A program made the position numbers and the translations under genes. Positions 49,301 through 63,270 of a DNA stretch of 64,000 nucleotides are shown in pieces; position 1 is the stretch's first letter, and every line of letters starts with the position of its first letter. The notes below the pieces were generated by a model. It was not told the DNA's origin. It searched no databases and was given only the letters and a program-made list of their open reading frames with translations. The DNA lies in NCBI GenBank assembly GCA_004009845.1, contig RMBW01000014.1, forward strand, positions 124,001 to 188,000, written 5' to 3'. The stretch is from Davidsoniella eucalypti. Its lineage: Eukaryota > Ascomycota > Sordariomycetes > Microascales > Ceratocystidaceae.

Positions 49301-52300
49301 TGTTCCCACACAACACATACTTATTGTGAGTAAAAGGGGCGCAACATCCTAAGATAGGATGACATCGGAGAAAAATCAAACGAGGCCGTCTGGCAGCATG
49401 ATGCCAAGCAAGAGATACATCTCAAAATATCAAAGTTAACTCTGAAGAACTGTAGGCCAACATTTTGGGGTTTGGCAGACATGGAAAGTTACATAGCGTG
49501 TATGGAAACACAAGAAAAACAAGCATGGGTCCAACAATTGTATGCAAATTTTACACGACTCTATAAGAATGTATGAAAAATAAATGATAGGCGTGGGTAT
49601 ATTGAAGATTGTGGTCTAGGGACAAGCATATTTACGCGTTATATACTAGAGTATAATCTTTTAGTTTTCATTATATGTTTTATCGTCAACTTGAAGAATT
49701 GATAAATACTTGGCAACAATATCTCATGTTACATAAACTGTATGTGAAGTTCTGTTGTACGATAGAAAATTTAGAGCTTTTGATTACCGCCTTTTCTAAA
49801 TCCACGACTTCTTGCTTATGATTCGTCAGGTTTATGATCTTATTATAGATATAGTAGACCCCTCTCTGTTTGACCGCCTTTCTAAGTAGCGCCAAAAATG
49901 AAACTTGAGTAAGGAGAATTTTATTTCTAAACACAAGCTAGTTGTCTATGTAGTCATGATGATGAACTCGCTAGCATTTTTGTAAAGCACATAAACCTGA
50001 TATAGTTATTGGTGAACATAGAATATAGCCATTGCCTAGTTTTGAGTTGATGCCGTGTGATAGAAGCTAAGAAGCTACAGCCGAAATATATATGTATAGC
50101 TACCCGGTACGACATAGTTGACCGATTATTTGTTACTCTGCTTGAATATATCAAGATCATATACATATCTCGGTAGTATGTGCATAGTTCTAGAACCTGC
50201 TGGATCTGTTTTCTTATAATGATGTTAACATATTAAAATCTTAGATCTTAGTTCGGACAGGTAGATAAGCAAATACGCGCTATCAGAAAAAACCGGCCAC
50301 TCGGCATCGGTCAAGTTGATGGCATTTGACAGGCACCAATAGTGCAAAACAGGCGTACCGTGATTATGACTTATCTGAGCACCACATACTTGTAATCAAA
50401 CTGAGAAGTGGTAAAAAAGTATACTAAGATTTCGTTTGCATTTTTGTAAGACACTGTGCTTCAATTTGTGATACATTTAAGAATAAATTTTGCCTTGTAA
50501 CTAGAATTGGCCATTAGAAGATCGGCGGCGAGAAAATACCTTTCTACTGCGAGGTGTAAATCTATTTCCCATATGCTGTTAGTTACGGTATGTAGATGGA
50601 TTCAAGCTAGGCTAGATTAGGATAAATGAGACGAACTGACCTTACAGATACATTTTAGCGTCTCTTACACTGGAATGTGATAGCATGTAGGTTGGCTTTG
50701 TCTATATGTTGAGTATTTCAAATAGTCGGTATTTATACAGTTAGGCTGTACTTGATATCAGATGCTCTCCAACACTTGACTCAAATTATGAAGGGCACAC
50801 ATAATGAGGAGGGGAACAAACTGACAAGTATGTCCATAGTGACTATAATACAGGTCGTATGCCGCACTAACACCCCTGTTGCAATGCTTTTCTTGGGTCG
50901 GTGACTAACGGGTGGCGTTTCGGGAACGCTAACGTGAGGGTTTTTTATTTTATTTTATTTATCATTCATTAATCCTATAGAGCTATGAATATGTCACTGG
51001 AAGTTTTTTTAGTACAATTAGTAGGTGGTAAGACAACAAAAACGCATTTGTGGGAAATCCACAGCACTAATACAAGAGAGCTAAGCTATCAAAAGGAGAC
51101 CTCTAGTTAAACATTTCCGTCAATGAGCTAATGCGTAATGCCGTATTGGTAAATATAGCGTGCTAGGCTATCACCGTTTACCTATCTGTATATTGCGCAA
51201 ATACGTAAATTAACAACGTGTTAGTCGGTAAATGGCTTAGATATTGAGCTATCACAATTGATATCTCCACCAACATGCAAGATAGGAGAACTCATTTGAA
51301 AGTCCTTTGATACGATTCGTCAAAGACAGCTAATCCAATTCCAAATATTATCTTATACCTTCATCCAATAGAAGGAGCAATTGAATATCTTAGGATCGAG
51401 AGAAGATCGGAGACCTCATGACTAGTCCATTACCATAAAACGTAGGGTTTATTGAAAGCGGATAAGTATATTTGCCATTTATAGCCTTAGTTTCTGGTAT
51501 TAGACAAAGAAAGATAAATCGGGCGTAAAAACCAGGAAACATATATTGACCATTGAGATGAAACCAAGATTCAACAAATTGCGGTTGGCTGAAGTTTGGC
51601 TGATGTTGTAAGTGTCATATGTCTATTTTCCCATGGTTCAACTTAAGGACTCTGTTGTAACAATAGTACGAATATTCAACGTCGTATGTAGTTCAGATAA
51701 GGCTACAAACCCTAACAACAGTCAGCGAGAAAAATATGTAACAACGTAGTATGAACCTGACCTAATCCAAAACGTAGATTTATCCTCACATAATTGCATA
51801 TTTGTATTCTACACGCATTATATCTGCAACATTGGTTCTGTGTGAGGGCTACAAAAAGAACCAGAGAAAAAAAGACCGGGCTCTCGCTGGCACTGTGTGT
51901 GCGTGTGTGACAATCCTGTACTATCCATCATATCAAGCCTGTCACTTGAACGTTACACTGGACTGACGCACGGACTGACTGACTGAAAGGGTCTAGTTCA
52001 TCCCAGTTCCAGATAAGCTAGAGAACTAAGCTAAGATGCGGTGAGGTCGTTCGGATCGGATACGTTGGCTGAGCAATATACCCCGAAGGTTGAGAGGCGA
52101 GGGTAGAGGATAAGATATAAAGAATTCAACTATGGAAAGAAATGACTCAAAGTAGTGGCCAATCATTTCAAGTGGGACGTGATTGGAGGGCTGATATCCA
52201 TCACATTCCATAGACACAACAGTATACTACGTTAAACCCGTGCCAACGTCTTATTCTGCCTATGACAAGTACTTGATGTTTGGTCTATTACCCGTTAGTG

Positions 52301-54802
52301 TTAGCTCTAGATCATATAGTATTGTCTCATAGTCTGGATCTCTTTGATACTTGAAAGATGGGAATATAAAAAAAAACATCGTTGCGGGTAGATACATGCC
52401 TTGTTTTCGTTTTTTTGTTCTTTTCCTCTTCTTTCAGTCCTGCAACAGACACAAAGACATCGAAACTACCATAAATTAAGACGTGGTTTCCCTTCGTCCC
52501 GCGTCTTCCTGCCTGTGAAGCCGGAAAGACCGCCTGTAACTGCCCATATCATAGTTGCCGACCTCGATTTCCATTTTGGGCAAGGCTACAAGACATAGGA
52601 TTCAGGCCTCGTATTAAAGAGAGTGAATTACAATCCAGAAAATCCCGGACTCTTGCTTTCTAATACTTTACGCTACCCCCTAACCGGTAAACTAAGCCAA
52701 CATGAAAGGGAAATCAGGTTCAGAGTTGTAAGTTCTACTTGTGGCAGCTCAGAGGCCTGCATGACCTGGTCTGGATATTGCTTCATGTTGGCCTCATGTC
52801 TCTGGCCTTCACAGCTGTAGTGACGCTGAGGTCTTTTTTCTTTGTGAGCTTGCAATACTAAGACATCGACTAACTGGAGAGAGGACTGTAGTTGACACAG
52901 TTTGTTCCGAATACTGTCATGGTATTGCTACTAGCAATGACCTTAGTGGCAGTAGCCGAGTCTTGCATGTTATCTAGTTCTCCTCGCCTGAATCTTGTGT
53001 CTTTAGCTTATGATAGGTCTGTGCTGGGAGGTATCTTTTGCCACGATAGTCGGTTAGTTTCTTGTTATCCGTGATTCTACATCTTCGAAAAGAACGTTAG
53101 TATTCATTGAAATGTGATATAGACTATTGGACTGTTAGTCTCTCTTCCCGTTCTGAAATCCTCTTGTTTTATTTCTTAGCACTGTTTCTGTGATATCAAT
53201 CCCAATCACAGATAACCACACCACCTGATTGATGAAGCTTGGTATGGACTGGACAGTCTTTGCCCGAACAAGGAGACGGCAAGACATCGACGCTCTTCAA
53301 AACTAGAGGTGACGGGGGGTGGAAGGGGGAGAGGAGGGGGTATTGCACTGTCTTTTTGTTAGATGTTAGAGAAAGAAGATAGCGAGGCAGAGTAGAAAGA
53401 GGCAACCCTTCGAATGAACCACGAGGTACGCCGTGACTAAACTATCGACTCTCTAGTAGTGTCTAAGCTAACTATGTGCTCGCTTGAGTCCAAGGACACC
53501 CGAGGTATATGTGGTTCATTGCAATGTTATGATATGAGCAGATGCAAATCTTCGTATATTCTTGCCATGTAATCCAGTCCATGGCTACTCGAGCACGGAT
53601 AGTAGCTCTTCCTATTGATAAATACTATTTTTTGCAATATATGTTTGCATCTTGGGGGCCAAAGCCGTTCCGCTGGGTAGTTCATGCAGTCAACCTAAAC
53701 TAACATAAGGAAGGCATCTTCCAGCTTTATCTTTGTGTTCAACTTGTTAATCAACCTTCTTTCTTTTATTGTCCCTGAACTCTAATATAATTCATCCCCA
53801 GCAAATACCAGCAGCAAAAAAACGCCTCGTGTTTCTTTTCCTACTCTTTGTTTGTCTGCCTGCCTGACCACTCACGATCTTGTCGTTCATACTGTTATAC
53901 TGCTTGTCTATTCTCTTTCGTTCCATTCTGCCTTTGGCAAAGGTTCCTAGTCACTCTTCATATACACGGAATCCAGTCTTCGTCACGGAAAAAAAGACCT
54001 ATTGATAGGTTTTCATGGTCTCTCAGATCCTTCCTGGATCATTGTCCTCCCGAACTTGTAAATTCTTGGTGCATTGTTTGCAATTTGTTGGTTTTCTTTT
54101 TGAACAGTAACTAAAACTAGGAAGAAAAGAAAAGAAAAAGAAAAAACAAAGCAAACATATCTAGGCTCTGCCGTTACTTCTGATATCATACCAAGTAAGT
54201 GGGATCCCGCCCTAGAGGACAGTAAATACAGTCCGTGTGAAACACCGCCCATGCTGCTTTGGTTAAGACTCATTACGTCCCGCCAAAACGGCCTGATCTT
54301 GTTACTGAGGGGGGCTTATCTACTGTGTTAGTGAAGAAAGTAGTTGGGCTTTCTCTAACGGTTAATCTTATTACTTTGATTTGTAGACAATTCGTGCCGG
54401 CAACGACACTATTAAGATACCAGAGAGATATCGAAAACCTGCTCTATCCAGAGGTTTCCGTTCCTCCAAGCTGGGTGTTCTTGTCGTCTATATTCTTTTC
54501 TTTTCTTTTCTTTTGCTTGTTTGATACCCTGTCCTGTTTTTGAAGCATCTAGTCCTTGTTTATCTTCGTACTTCATATCTCGTTTTTGTTACGTACAGAC
54601 ACATATTCCCAGATATCACCACGGCGTATCCTCCTTGAGTTTGGGTTTTGCTGTTCCGCCAGGCTTGGTATCGTCGTTTCATTGTCTGTGGTATCATCGC
54701 AACAGCCAGTCGCCTCTTGAAACACAATCAACTGTACAGAGGGAGAGAGAGAGGCAGAGACACACCACACATAGGCAGTTTTGTTTCCCTTTCTCCGTCG
54801 TC
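43384..54802. other. long gene-poor tract between MFS gene and polyketide synthase
   Basis: About 11.4 kb with no frame that I can support as a gene. The left 600 bases are the MFS promoter side (minus-strand frame 43608-44000 is probably leader). Frames at 45335-46445, 46589-47064 and 47572-47892 are short, lack domain content and lie on both strands over one another. From about 48 kb to 53 kb the sequence is very AT-rich. The last kilobase is pyrimidine-rich and probably the polyketide synthase promoter. Confidence 0.4.
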
Positions 54803-57800
54803 ATGGCTTCCTTCTATAAGCCCGAGAATGCTGTCGTCATCGGCATGGGCTGTCGCTTTCCGGGCGGTGCTTCGTCGCCGAGTCGCCTGTGGGATATGCT
54901 TTGTCAGAAGGAGTCCGGTTGGAGCCCTATAAACCGCTTCAATGCTCAGGGCTTCTACCATCCAGATCCCCAAAGACAGGGCACGGTATGTATATAGAAA
55001 GACCTAGCCACTACTAGAGCCCTTCCCGAGGTGAATACTAATACTGTGGCCCTAACGGCAGATATCAGTCAAGGGCGCCCACTTCCTCACGAGTGACCCG
55101 GCAGATTTTGATGCTTCTGTTAGTTTTATACCCGCCTTGCTTTGAGTTTACGATTGGATTTATACTTACATTACAAACAAGTTCTTCTCAGTTCCGGCCG
55201 CTGCTGCGCGATCCATGGATCCTCAGCAACGGATCCTTCTAGAGGTAACTTACGAGGCCCTAGAAAATGGTACGTTATACAAGCTACGATAGACGCAAAG
55301 AAAAGAACACTGCGAAGATATATAGAATTCTAATTTGTTTGCATAGCGGGCATCACACTGGACGAGATCCGCGGTTCTCGAACTTCGGTCTACATAGCGT
55401 CCTTCGTGAAGGGTAAGTTCACGCTGAGATATACTATCGTCGGGTGATGAGACTTGGCTGACTGACTAGCCCATTAGACTACGAAGCAATTTCGCTACGG
55501 GACATCGATGCCCAGCCAGAGTTGTCAGCCACAGGAAACGGAACTGCCATTCTAGCAAACCGTATTTCATATTGCTTTGACCTTAGAGGTCCAAGCATCA
55601 CCATTGACACAGCTTGTAGCGGAAGCCTCGTGGCTCTCGATCTTGCTATCCAGTCCCTCAAGTCTGGTTCTGCTGATATGGTGAGCCTGTAGCAATATCT
55701 CGAGCCTAGACCGTGTTTCTGTACTAACCTTGGATAGGCTATTGTGGGTGGCGTGAATATGATGTTGGTTCCAGATACAATGATACCAATGTCATCCATG
55801 GGCTTCCTTAGCTCTGACGGCAAGTGTTACGCTTTTGATTCGCGAGCTAGTGGTTATGGCCGCGGAGAAGGCGCTGGAATAGTGATTCTCAAGCGCAGGT
55901 CAGACGCTATTGCGCATAACGACCCTATCAGAGCTGACGTCGTTGGCCACGGTGTTAATCAAGACGGTCGAACATCAGGTACGACGAGGGGTCTATCCGA
56001 GAATCAAGAACTAGACTAACCGACTACCATAGGAATCACAATGCCCAACCCTGACTCACAGGAGACCAACATACGAGACGTCTATGAGCGTAATGGCCTC
56101 GACTTTGCCGACACTGCGTATGTCGAGTGTCACGGCACAGGAACCATTGTTGGTGACAAGACGGAGATGCAGGCAATCTCCAATGCCATCCGCAAACGCC
56201 AGCCGTCACACAGCGAGCCATTAGTCATCGGCTCTGTGAAGACTAATATCGGCCATCTCGAGGGTGCAGCTGGCGTGGCTGGCTTTATCAAGGCTGTGCT
56301 AGCTGTTGAGAAGGGGCAGATCCCACCCAATATCAACTTTGAAAAGCCTCGCGAGGACGTCAAGCCCCAAGACCTCGAGCTTCGGGTACCATTAGACATC
56401 CTACCGTGGCCAAAGAACCATCAGCGTCGCCAGGCCAGTGTTAACTCCTTCGGCTTTGGTGGTACCAATGCGCATGTTGTTGTGGCACACTGCCCACAGA
56501 TGGCTCGGTCCGATATCAGCCGCCAAACAGAGCCTCAGAGCGTCGCCCGGTTACCGCCGCAGCTGGTTGTCTTGTCAGCCAACGACGCCGCTTCTCTCAA
56601 GACAATGCTGCAGAATATGGCTGACCACCTCACGCCGCCAACTCGATTCAGCTCGCCTTCGTACTTCCGCGATCTCGCCTACACGCTAGGGGCACGACGC
56701 ACACGGTTGGGCACTCGCGTGGCTATATCGGCACACTCGCTCGTCTCGCTACAAACCAAGCTGCGAGAGGCGTCGGCCGAGGCAAACTTCACTACCGCGT
56801 CGGCTCTCCCGCCCAGGATCTGCTTCGTGTTTTCTGGCCAGGGCGGCATCTGGCCCCAAATGGGCGAGAGCCTGCGTGGATTCCGCGTCTACAGCAAAAG
56901 CATCGCCGAGGCCAACGCCTTCATCAACCAGCATCCAGCGTACCTAGGCAACAGCTTCGATCTTGGGGCAGCCCTGGCAGAACCCAAAGAGTCCAGCACC
57001 ATCACTAGGGTTGAAATGGCCCAGTTTGCTACGACTGCCGTCCAGATTGCGTGTATCGATCTGCTCTCTTCGTTGGGCGTCAAAGCTGACTACGTCATTG
57101 GCCACTCGTCGGGTGAGATCGCAGCTGCCTATGCCGCGCACAAGATATCTCGCGAGTTTGCTTGGTCATGTGCTTTCCTGCGTGGAGTTGCCATCCGCGA
57201 GCTTCTTATCCGCGCTCCCGAAGTAAGAGGAGGCATGGTCTCGGTAGGCCTGGACTTTGTTGCTGCCAAGGCGTTGCTGGCCAAGCTTGGTCTGGACCGA
57301 AGCCACATCGTCGTCGCTTGTAATAACAGCCCACGCTCAGTGACCATCTCGGGTCGCGTCCACGAGATTGCCATCGTTATAGAGCATTTGAAGAGCGAGA
57401 AGATCTTCCATCGTGTCCTCCAGGTTCCCTGCGGATACCACTCTCTCGATATGTCTATCATTGCTGACGAATACGTCCGGAGTCTATCACTACATGATAG
57501 TTCCAAGGATGCTGTCTGCCTCTCAGACGCGGACTGTGCTGAAGCACCTATAATGGTATCGACTCTACTCGGTGAAGAGCTGAACAGTGGTGCCCTGCCA
57601 AACCACTACTGGGGCGACAATCTGCGCGATCCAGTGCAGTTCCTGGCCGGAGTTAACAAGATAATGGACAAGTCGACCTCCCGGCCATTGGCCTTTGTCG
57701 AAGTTGGAACTGGCGGAGGTATGAAGACGCCTGTTCTAGACACTGTCTCTGCCCGTCTTCCCAACGGAAGCACCCGGCCGCCCTATATTGCCCTGCTAGC

Positions 57801-60800
57801 CCCCAAGCAGGACACTGAGATGAAGGTTCTACAGCAGCTAGGAAATCTCTGGGCTATAGGGGCGCAAGTAGACATGACCCGGGTGCTGTTGCGCTCCGCC
57901 ACGCCAACGTTAGCACCGTCACTAAATTGCCTCGCTGACCTTCCATCGTATGCTTGGAACCATGACACCAAGTACTGGTCACAGCCGGCTTCAACATCCG
58001 CCCACCTCGATCGGGTATGGCCAAGACGTGATTTGATCGGTGCCCGGCTGCCCGATTCCAACCCCTTTGAAATGAGGTGGCGCGGCTATCATCGCTTATC
58101 CGAGAATCCTTGGATGGCCGATCATCGCGTCCAGAGCGCCATTCTCTATCCCGCGGCCGGCATGATTGCCATGGTCTTGGAGGCTAGCACGGAGCTAGTT
58201 GCTGGCGACAACTGCAGGGCCTCCGACAAGGAAATCACCAACTTCACTATCCATAACGCCATGGTAGTGCCGGAAGACTCTCACGGGCTAGAGAGTCTCT
58301 TGTCTCTGTACCTCGTCGACGATAGTGACCAGTACAGCCTTTGGGAGTTCTCCATCTATTCGCGGACTCTAGCACAGCCGATGCGTCGTAATGCCACCGG
58401 CAGCCTACGAATTATCCTCTCAACCGAACATACACTGCAGTCTCCTGAGGATGACGCCTCTACGGCTATTCTACAGAGCAAGATGGCAGCCTGCACTGAG
58501 ATGGCAAGTCCTTTGGAACTATACGAATGCCTCGAGTCCATCGGCTTACAATACGGCCCAACTTTCCGTAATGTTAGTGCCATTGCCAAGAGTCCCCAGG
58601 GTGCACAGACAGTGACTATCAGCGTGCCAGATACCAAGGCCGTGATGCCATACCAGCACGAATTTGCCCATATCATCCATCCTGCAACTCTGGACGCAAT
58701 GCTGCATTCTCTATTCAATACAGACGACATCAAGCTCATGGTCCCTATTGTGATCAAGCGCATTCTTGTCTCTGGCCGCCTCGGAGATATGCGTCCCGGT
58801 GACCGCTTCCGTGGCATTGGTGAGCTGTCTGTCGGCGATGGAAAACGCAGTAGCCACTTCGGCTCTGTCACTATGCTACGTGGTCGGCATCCGATAGAGG
58901 AAGCCCCCGTCGTCATAATGAGCGGCATCGAACTTGCCCCGTTGCAACTGCCTGCAGAATGGCTGCCGCTACATCGAAACTTGGCAAGCACGACGGTCTG
59001 GAAACCGGATGCTGCAACTTATGCGCCTATTCCCGGCTCGTCGTTTGATAGCGTTGTTGACGTCCTGTTGTTCAAACGAGCTGCTCTGTCAGTATTGCTG
59101 TATGGCTGGGTTCCCGAGGAATCGGCACAAGTTGTTCGCAGTATCTCACGTAACGGCCATGGACGGTCATCCATCATGGTGTACAAGATTCCCGGCGCCT
59201 CCAATGTCTGTCACAACACCTTGATGGAGTCAGACACTATTTACAGTGTCCGTGAGGGCAGCGCTGACTCGGAAAATGACGTTGACTTGATACTCCTCTC
59301 TCGTGTTGACGGCCTTGATGTCTCCAAATTCCAAGGAATGCTTTCGGAGCATGGTGCTCTGATTGTTCCGGGAAGCCGCAGGTTCATATGCCCATATCTA
59401 GCCTCTGAGCACGGCAGTGTCGATCTCAGTCGTGTCGGAGAAGTTTCCATTGGCTCGAAGGAGTTTACGTTTATCGGTGCACGACCAATTGCCAAGTTCC
59501 GCAACCAGATTACCATCGTAACCCCGGTAGACCAGCCGCCAGATGCCGTTAGTTTCGCCATGTCTCTGCAGCACCAATTCTCATCTTCGGGTCTTCTTTC
59601 TACTGTTTCAGTTGGGCCACTCGATAACTCTCGTAATAGTGACGATGTTTTTGTCATCTCACTCGAGTATCTCACCACGTCCCCTGATGCTTGGAAGGCG
59701 ACTGATTCGGTTGCTGCCTTGCAACACTTGACGCTGAAAACTGCCGGTGTACTATTTGTCACTAGCCCTTCTTTGTCGAACTTTCTATGTGGTACACAGG
59801 TCACTGGTGTTGTACGGACGCTTGTATCAGAGGGAAGTCCAACAAAGCTAGGCGTCTTGTCAATCGACCCTAGACACCACCTGTCTCTTCGCTCTATTGA
59901 CTTGGTCAAGTCCGTGGCTATGCAGGTTTTTGCAGCGTCACGCTCGATTCCTGATAAGGAGTACATGGAAAAGAACGGCGTCTTGTTCATCCCGCGGCAA
60001 GAACTTGTACCAGAGGTCAATGCAACTATCGAAGCTCCATCGAAGCAAGTTGACAACCCTCTTCAACATTCTACATTAACCCTACCAGACAGAGTACCTA
60101 TGCAACTACATAAGATTCGCGTCCATAAGAAGTGGGACTACATCGATCAAAGACGCGACGATGGACCCCATGTTAGTAGGACTATGGAGGTTCAGGGCAT
60201 TGACTTCTTTGGTGTGCGCGAAGATGGAACCCACATTGTTGGCCTAATGAATCGGAGCTGTTTGGTTGATACCCAGTCACAGTTCGTAGTTTCTTCAGCG
60301 TTCGCTCGTCCATGGCCAAAGGACTCGGATTTCTTCAGCTTAAGCGCCTACATCACTGCCATCGCCGGGCTAGCTAATGACGAGTCACTTCCGCGTATAC
60401 TCTCGGCAAATGGCCATCCGAAGAGGAAGACCCTACTCATTCTAAATGCAACTGGAGTTGAGGGGCAAGCAGCTATTGAAGTTGGTAGAGTGTATGGATA
60501 CGATATATTTTGTCTAGCAGAGTCCTGCGATCGTTCTGTAGCTCTAGCAGCCGGAATTCATGATGAAAAGATCGTTCCAAGAGATATCGCAGCCCTACAC
60601 CCCTTTGATGTCATCTTCGACGCCACAAGAGAGACGATTAATCGCCAACACGTATCTGGTGATTCTATTTCTATAAATTGTAAGTTCGTTGTGCATTCTC
60701 AGTATGGTAGTATGACACTTGCTGACACGTTTCATAGGCCACAAACACTTCCAAGTCATCCTTAGCAAGCACCAAGCTTCTCACGGGGTTGATATCATTG

Positions 60801-62305
60801 CCCAGGAGCAGGTCAGATGGGATCTTATAGACCACATGAAGAAAAGCCCAAGTCTAGTCTCACGATTTATTGACCTGTTTCAATCTCTCCACGACTCTAA
60901 TAAGCTTACCCTAAAGTTTTATGGACCTACCAACAACTTCTCAACGCTTGGGATGGCCATCCGATATCATCTGCAGGCACACGAAGAGAGCAATCTGCTA
61001 GTTTATACCCCAAAGCAAGCATTTCCCAGTCAGTTGCCTGCCGTCGAGAAGACTATATGCGCAGAAAGCATGTATGTCATTGTCGGAGCACCGCGTGGTC
61101 TTGCTGGAAGTATTGGCCGACTACTCGTTCAAAAAGGCGTACGCCAAATAGCCTTCATGTCACGCTCAACTGGCATCAATGCCGAAAATGCAGCTCTAGT
61201 GACTGAACTACAACACCTGGGTGCTAAGATACATCTGGTCACCGTGGATCTGACAAATCGCAATCAACTAGAATCTGCCGTAGTGGGTCTCAAGCGATTA
61301 TCAGTAAATTTCAAGGGAGTTATTCATTGTGCTGGCGTGCTGCGAGTAAGTTGATACCCTCATAAAATGCTATTATCTTTGTGTAGACTCTATATTAACA
61401 GAAATACTCAGGACTCAAGTTTCTCTGGAATGACACAGGAGCAGTGGTCAACGGCAGCACAGCCTAAGATCCAAGGGACCCAGAATCTTGTCTCTGCTTT
61501 TGTCTTCTCCTGTACCCAAATGTCTCAGATGCCATTCTTCATCTTCCTATCGAGTGCTGCTGGAATCATTGGCAACCGCGGCCAAGCAAATTATGCTGCA
61601 GGAAATACATATATTGACGCCTTCACAGCTGAGCTCCGTGCCCGCGGCATCCGCGCCACAGCAATTGCCCCCGGTCCCGTTATGGGGCCCGGCATGATTG
61701 AGCGAGACCCGCAAGTCATGCGCAGTCTCAAAGCCAGTGGGTTCTATGGTATCCGTCATAATGACTTCCTCAAAGTCGTGGGCATGGCTATTGCCGATGC
61801 TTCTACCGCAGGTCAGGACGCACGCGGTCGACCCCAAGATAACATGCAGCTACCGACTACAGTGGCCTTAGGCCTTGGCAGTGGCGGGCTAATCAAACAA
61901 CTCAAACCTGTTGATGCTTACTGGCGGGGCATTCCATTGTGGCGTCAACTTTCAATGGTAGACACACAGTATATATCTCCTCTAGACCAGGATAATGCCA
62001 AGACCGGTCACATAGATGGCAACAAGAAGCAGCTCGATGTTGATGATATCACTAGCCTCAGCGAGGCCATTTGCACAGCACTAGAAGAAAGACTGGAGAT
62101 GAAGCCAGGAAATATCGATGCTGCACGGTCCATGCTGGCTTATGGGCTTGACTCATTCAGTGGATTCTGGTTGCGCAAATGGATCGAGGATAATACAGGC
62201 ATCGCCATGGTCATGTTTGAAATCATTGGTGATATCAGTGTTATGGCATTATCACAGGTCGTTATTGCGAGACGTGCGAAGTTGCGTGAAAATGCGCAGG
62301 TATGA
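54803..62305 (+). CDS. reducing-type iterative polyketide synthase (KS-AT-DH-psiKR-degenerate ER-KR-ACP)
   Basis: Model join(54803..54985, 55062..55118, 55182..55269, 55347..55412, 55478..55680, 55738..55978, 56033..60679, 60738..61345, 61412..62305); 6987 nt, 2328 residues, all eight introns (54-77 nt) keep the frame. The intron at 55119-55181 uses an AAG acceptor because only that yields DASFFSVPAAAARSMDPQQR. KS: Cys178 (DTACSG), His313 (ECHGTGT), His354 (NIGHLEG). AT: FVFSGQGG, Ser638 in GHSSGEIAAAY. DH: His977 in ADHRVQSAILYP, Asp1167 in HPATLDAM. Then a region matching the structural KR half, and an ER-like stretch with only LLILNATGVEGQAAIEVGR left of the cofactor loop. KR: VGAPRGLAG, IFLSSAAG, NYAAGNTYID. 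ACP: Ser2279 in YGLDSFS. No methyltransferase motif and no release domain seen. Product unknown. Cytosolic enzyme expected. Confidence 0.93.
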
Positions 62306-63270
62306 GTATAGGTGCAGATATAATTACTTCGGTGGCTTTTTTTTTTCTCGGCTTTTTTCTTTCTTTTTGGTGCTCTAGTTTCAAGTACGAACAATGCGGC
62401 GTTTTCTTTATTGGTATGGGCTTCATGTTGTTGTTTTTCGAGTTTCTTGTTATAAAATTTCGCTGGCTTGACTTTGAATATTTTCGATCATTCTCACCTC
62501 TTAATTCCATCCCATTTGCTATAACTTTGTAATAAATTCTCTATGCAATCTCTATATTTTCACCTCTTTTGTGCCCATGTACAACCATATATGATTTTCC
62601 TATGTCGTTCAAAGTGGGTCTTCAGCGGGAAGTCAAATAGGTAGTTGTATTACTCACTTACCGCCTTTTTCCCCTAGTTGTTTATTTCCCAGGCATCTAT
62701 AGCCGATACAGACATGACGGGACTCACTGAATATTACTCCGCTCTTGTATTCCTTCATAACACGCTTTGATGCCTATATCCAAGCCATGCAGACCATATA
62801 TAGATCGACACTTTCCACCGCAGGCGCTTAAATGATATACTTACTAAGCACTAACCGCACAGCCAGTTCTAGATCAACAGACCTAGTCCTAATAGCACTA
62901 CTATATGCATCGGAAAAGAAGTAGCATCTCATATGGCACAGATGGCACAGAACGACAAACTTGCGCTTAGCACGATAACAAGTAGTTCTGGGTATGTATT
63001 TTTCTCCTGGCAGGGCATAAAAATGATTACCAGAGCTGCTGATGTTGTATTAGAGAATGGGAGAGGGAAATCAGGGATGATGAGACGACGTATCTAGAGC
63101 ATGGCTTAAGGCCGATATTAATGTTTCCAATGCCAAAACCACGATGGATCATATGTAATTGAATTAAAGTGGGATAAGCAGTGGTATGGCTTGAATAAGT
63201 GTAAGCATCTATGAAGGTTTTAGTCAAATATAGTTAACTAACTATATTGTCTTGTTTGATAAAGTGTTAC
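62306..63270. other. intergenic, 3' flank of the polyketide synthase
   Basis: A T-rich stretch follows the stop and is probably 3' UTR. No gene recognised; the minus-strand frame 63027-63227 has no domain content. Confidence 0.45.

Noticed and set aside
54521..54802. Upstream in-frame extension of the polyketide synthase start
   Set aside because: The in-frame extension adds a Cys/Ser/Arg-rich stretch with no KS homology; the KS begins a few residues after ATG 54803, which has a good context.
62290..62310. GTATGA at the polyketide synthase stop as a further splice donor
   Set aside because: The ACP is complete and a TGA follows at once; no downstream frame with release-domain content is seen.
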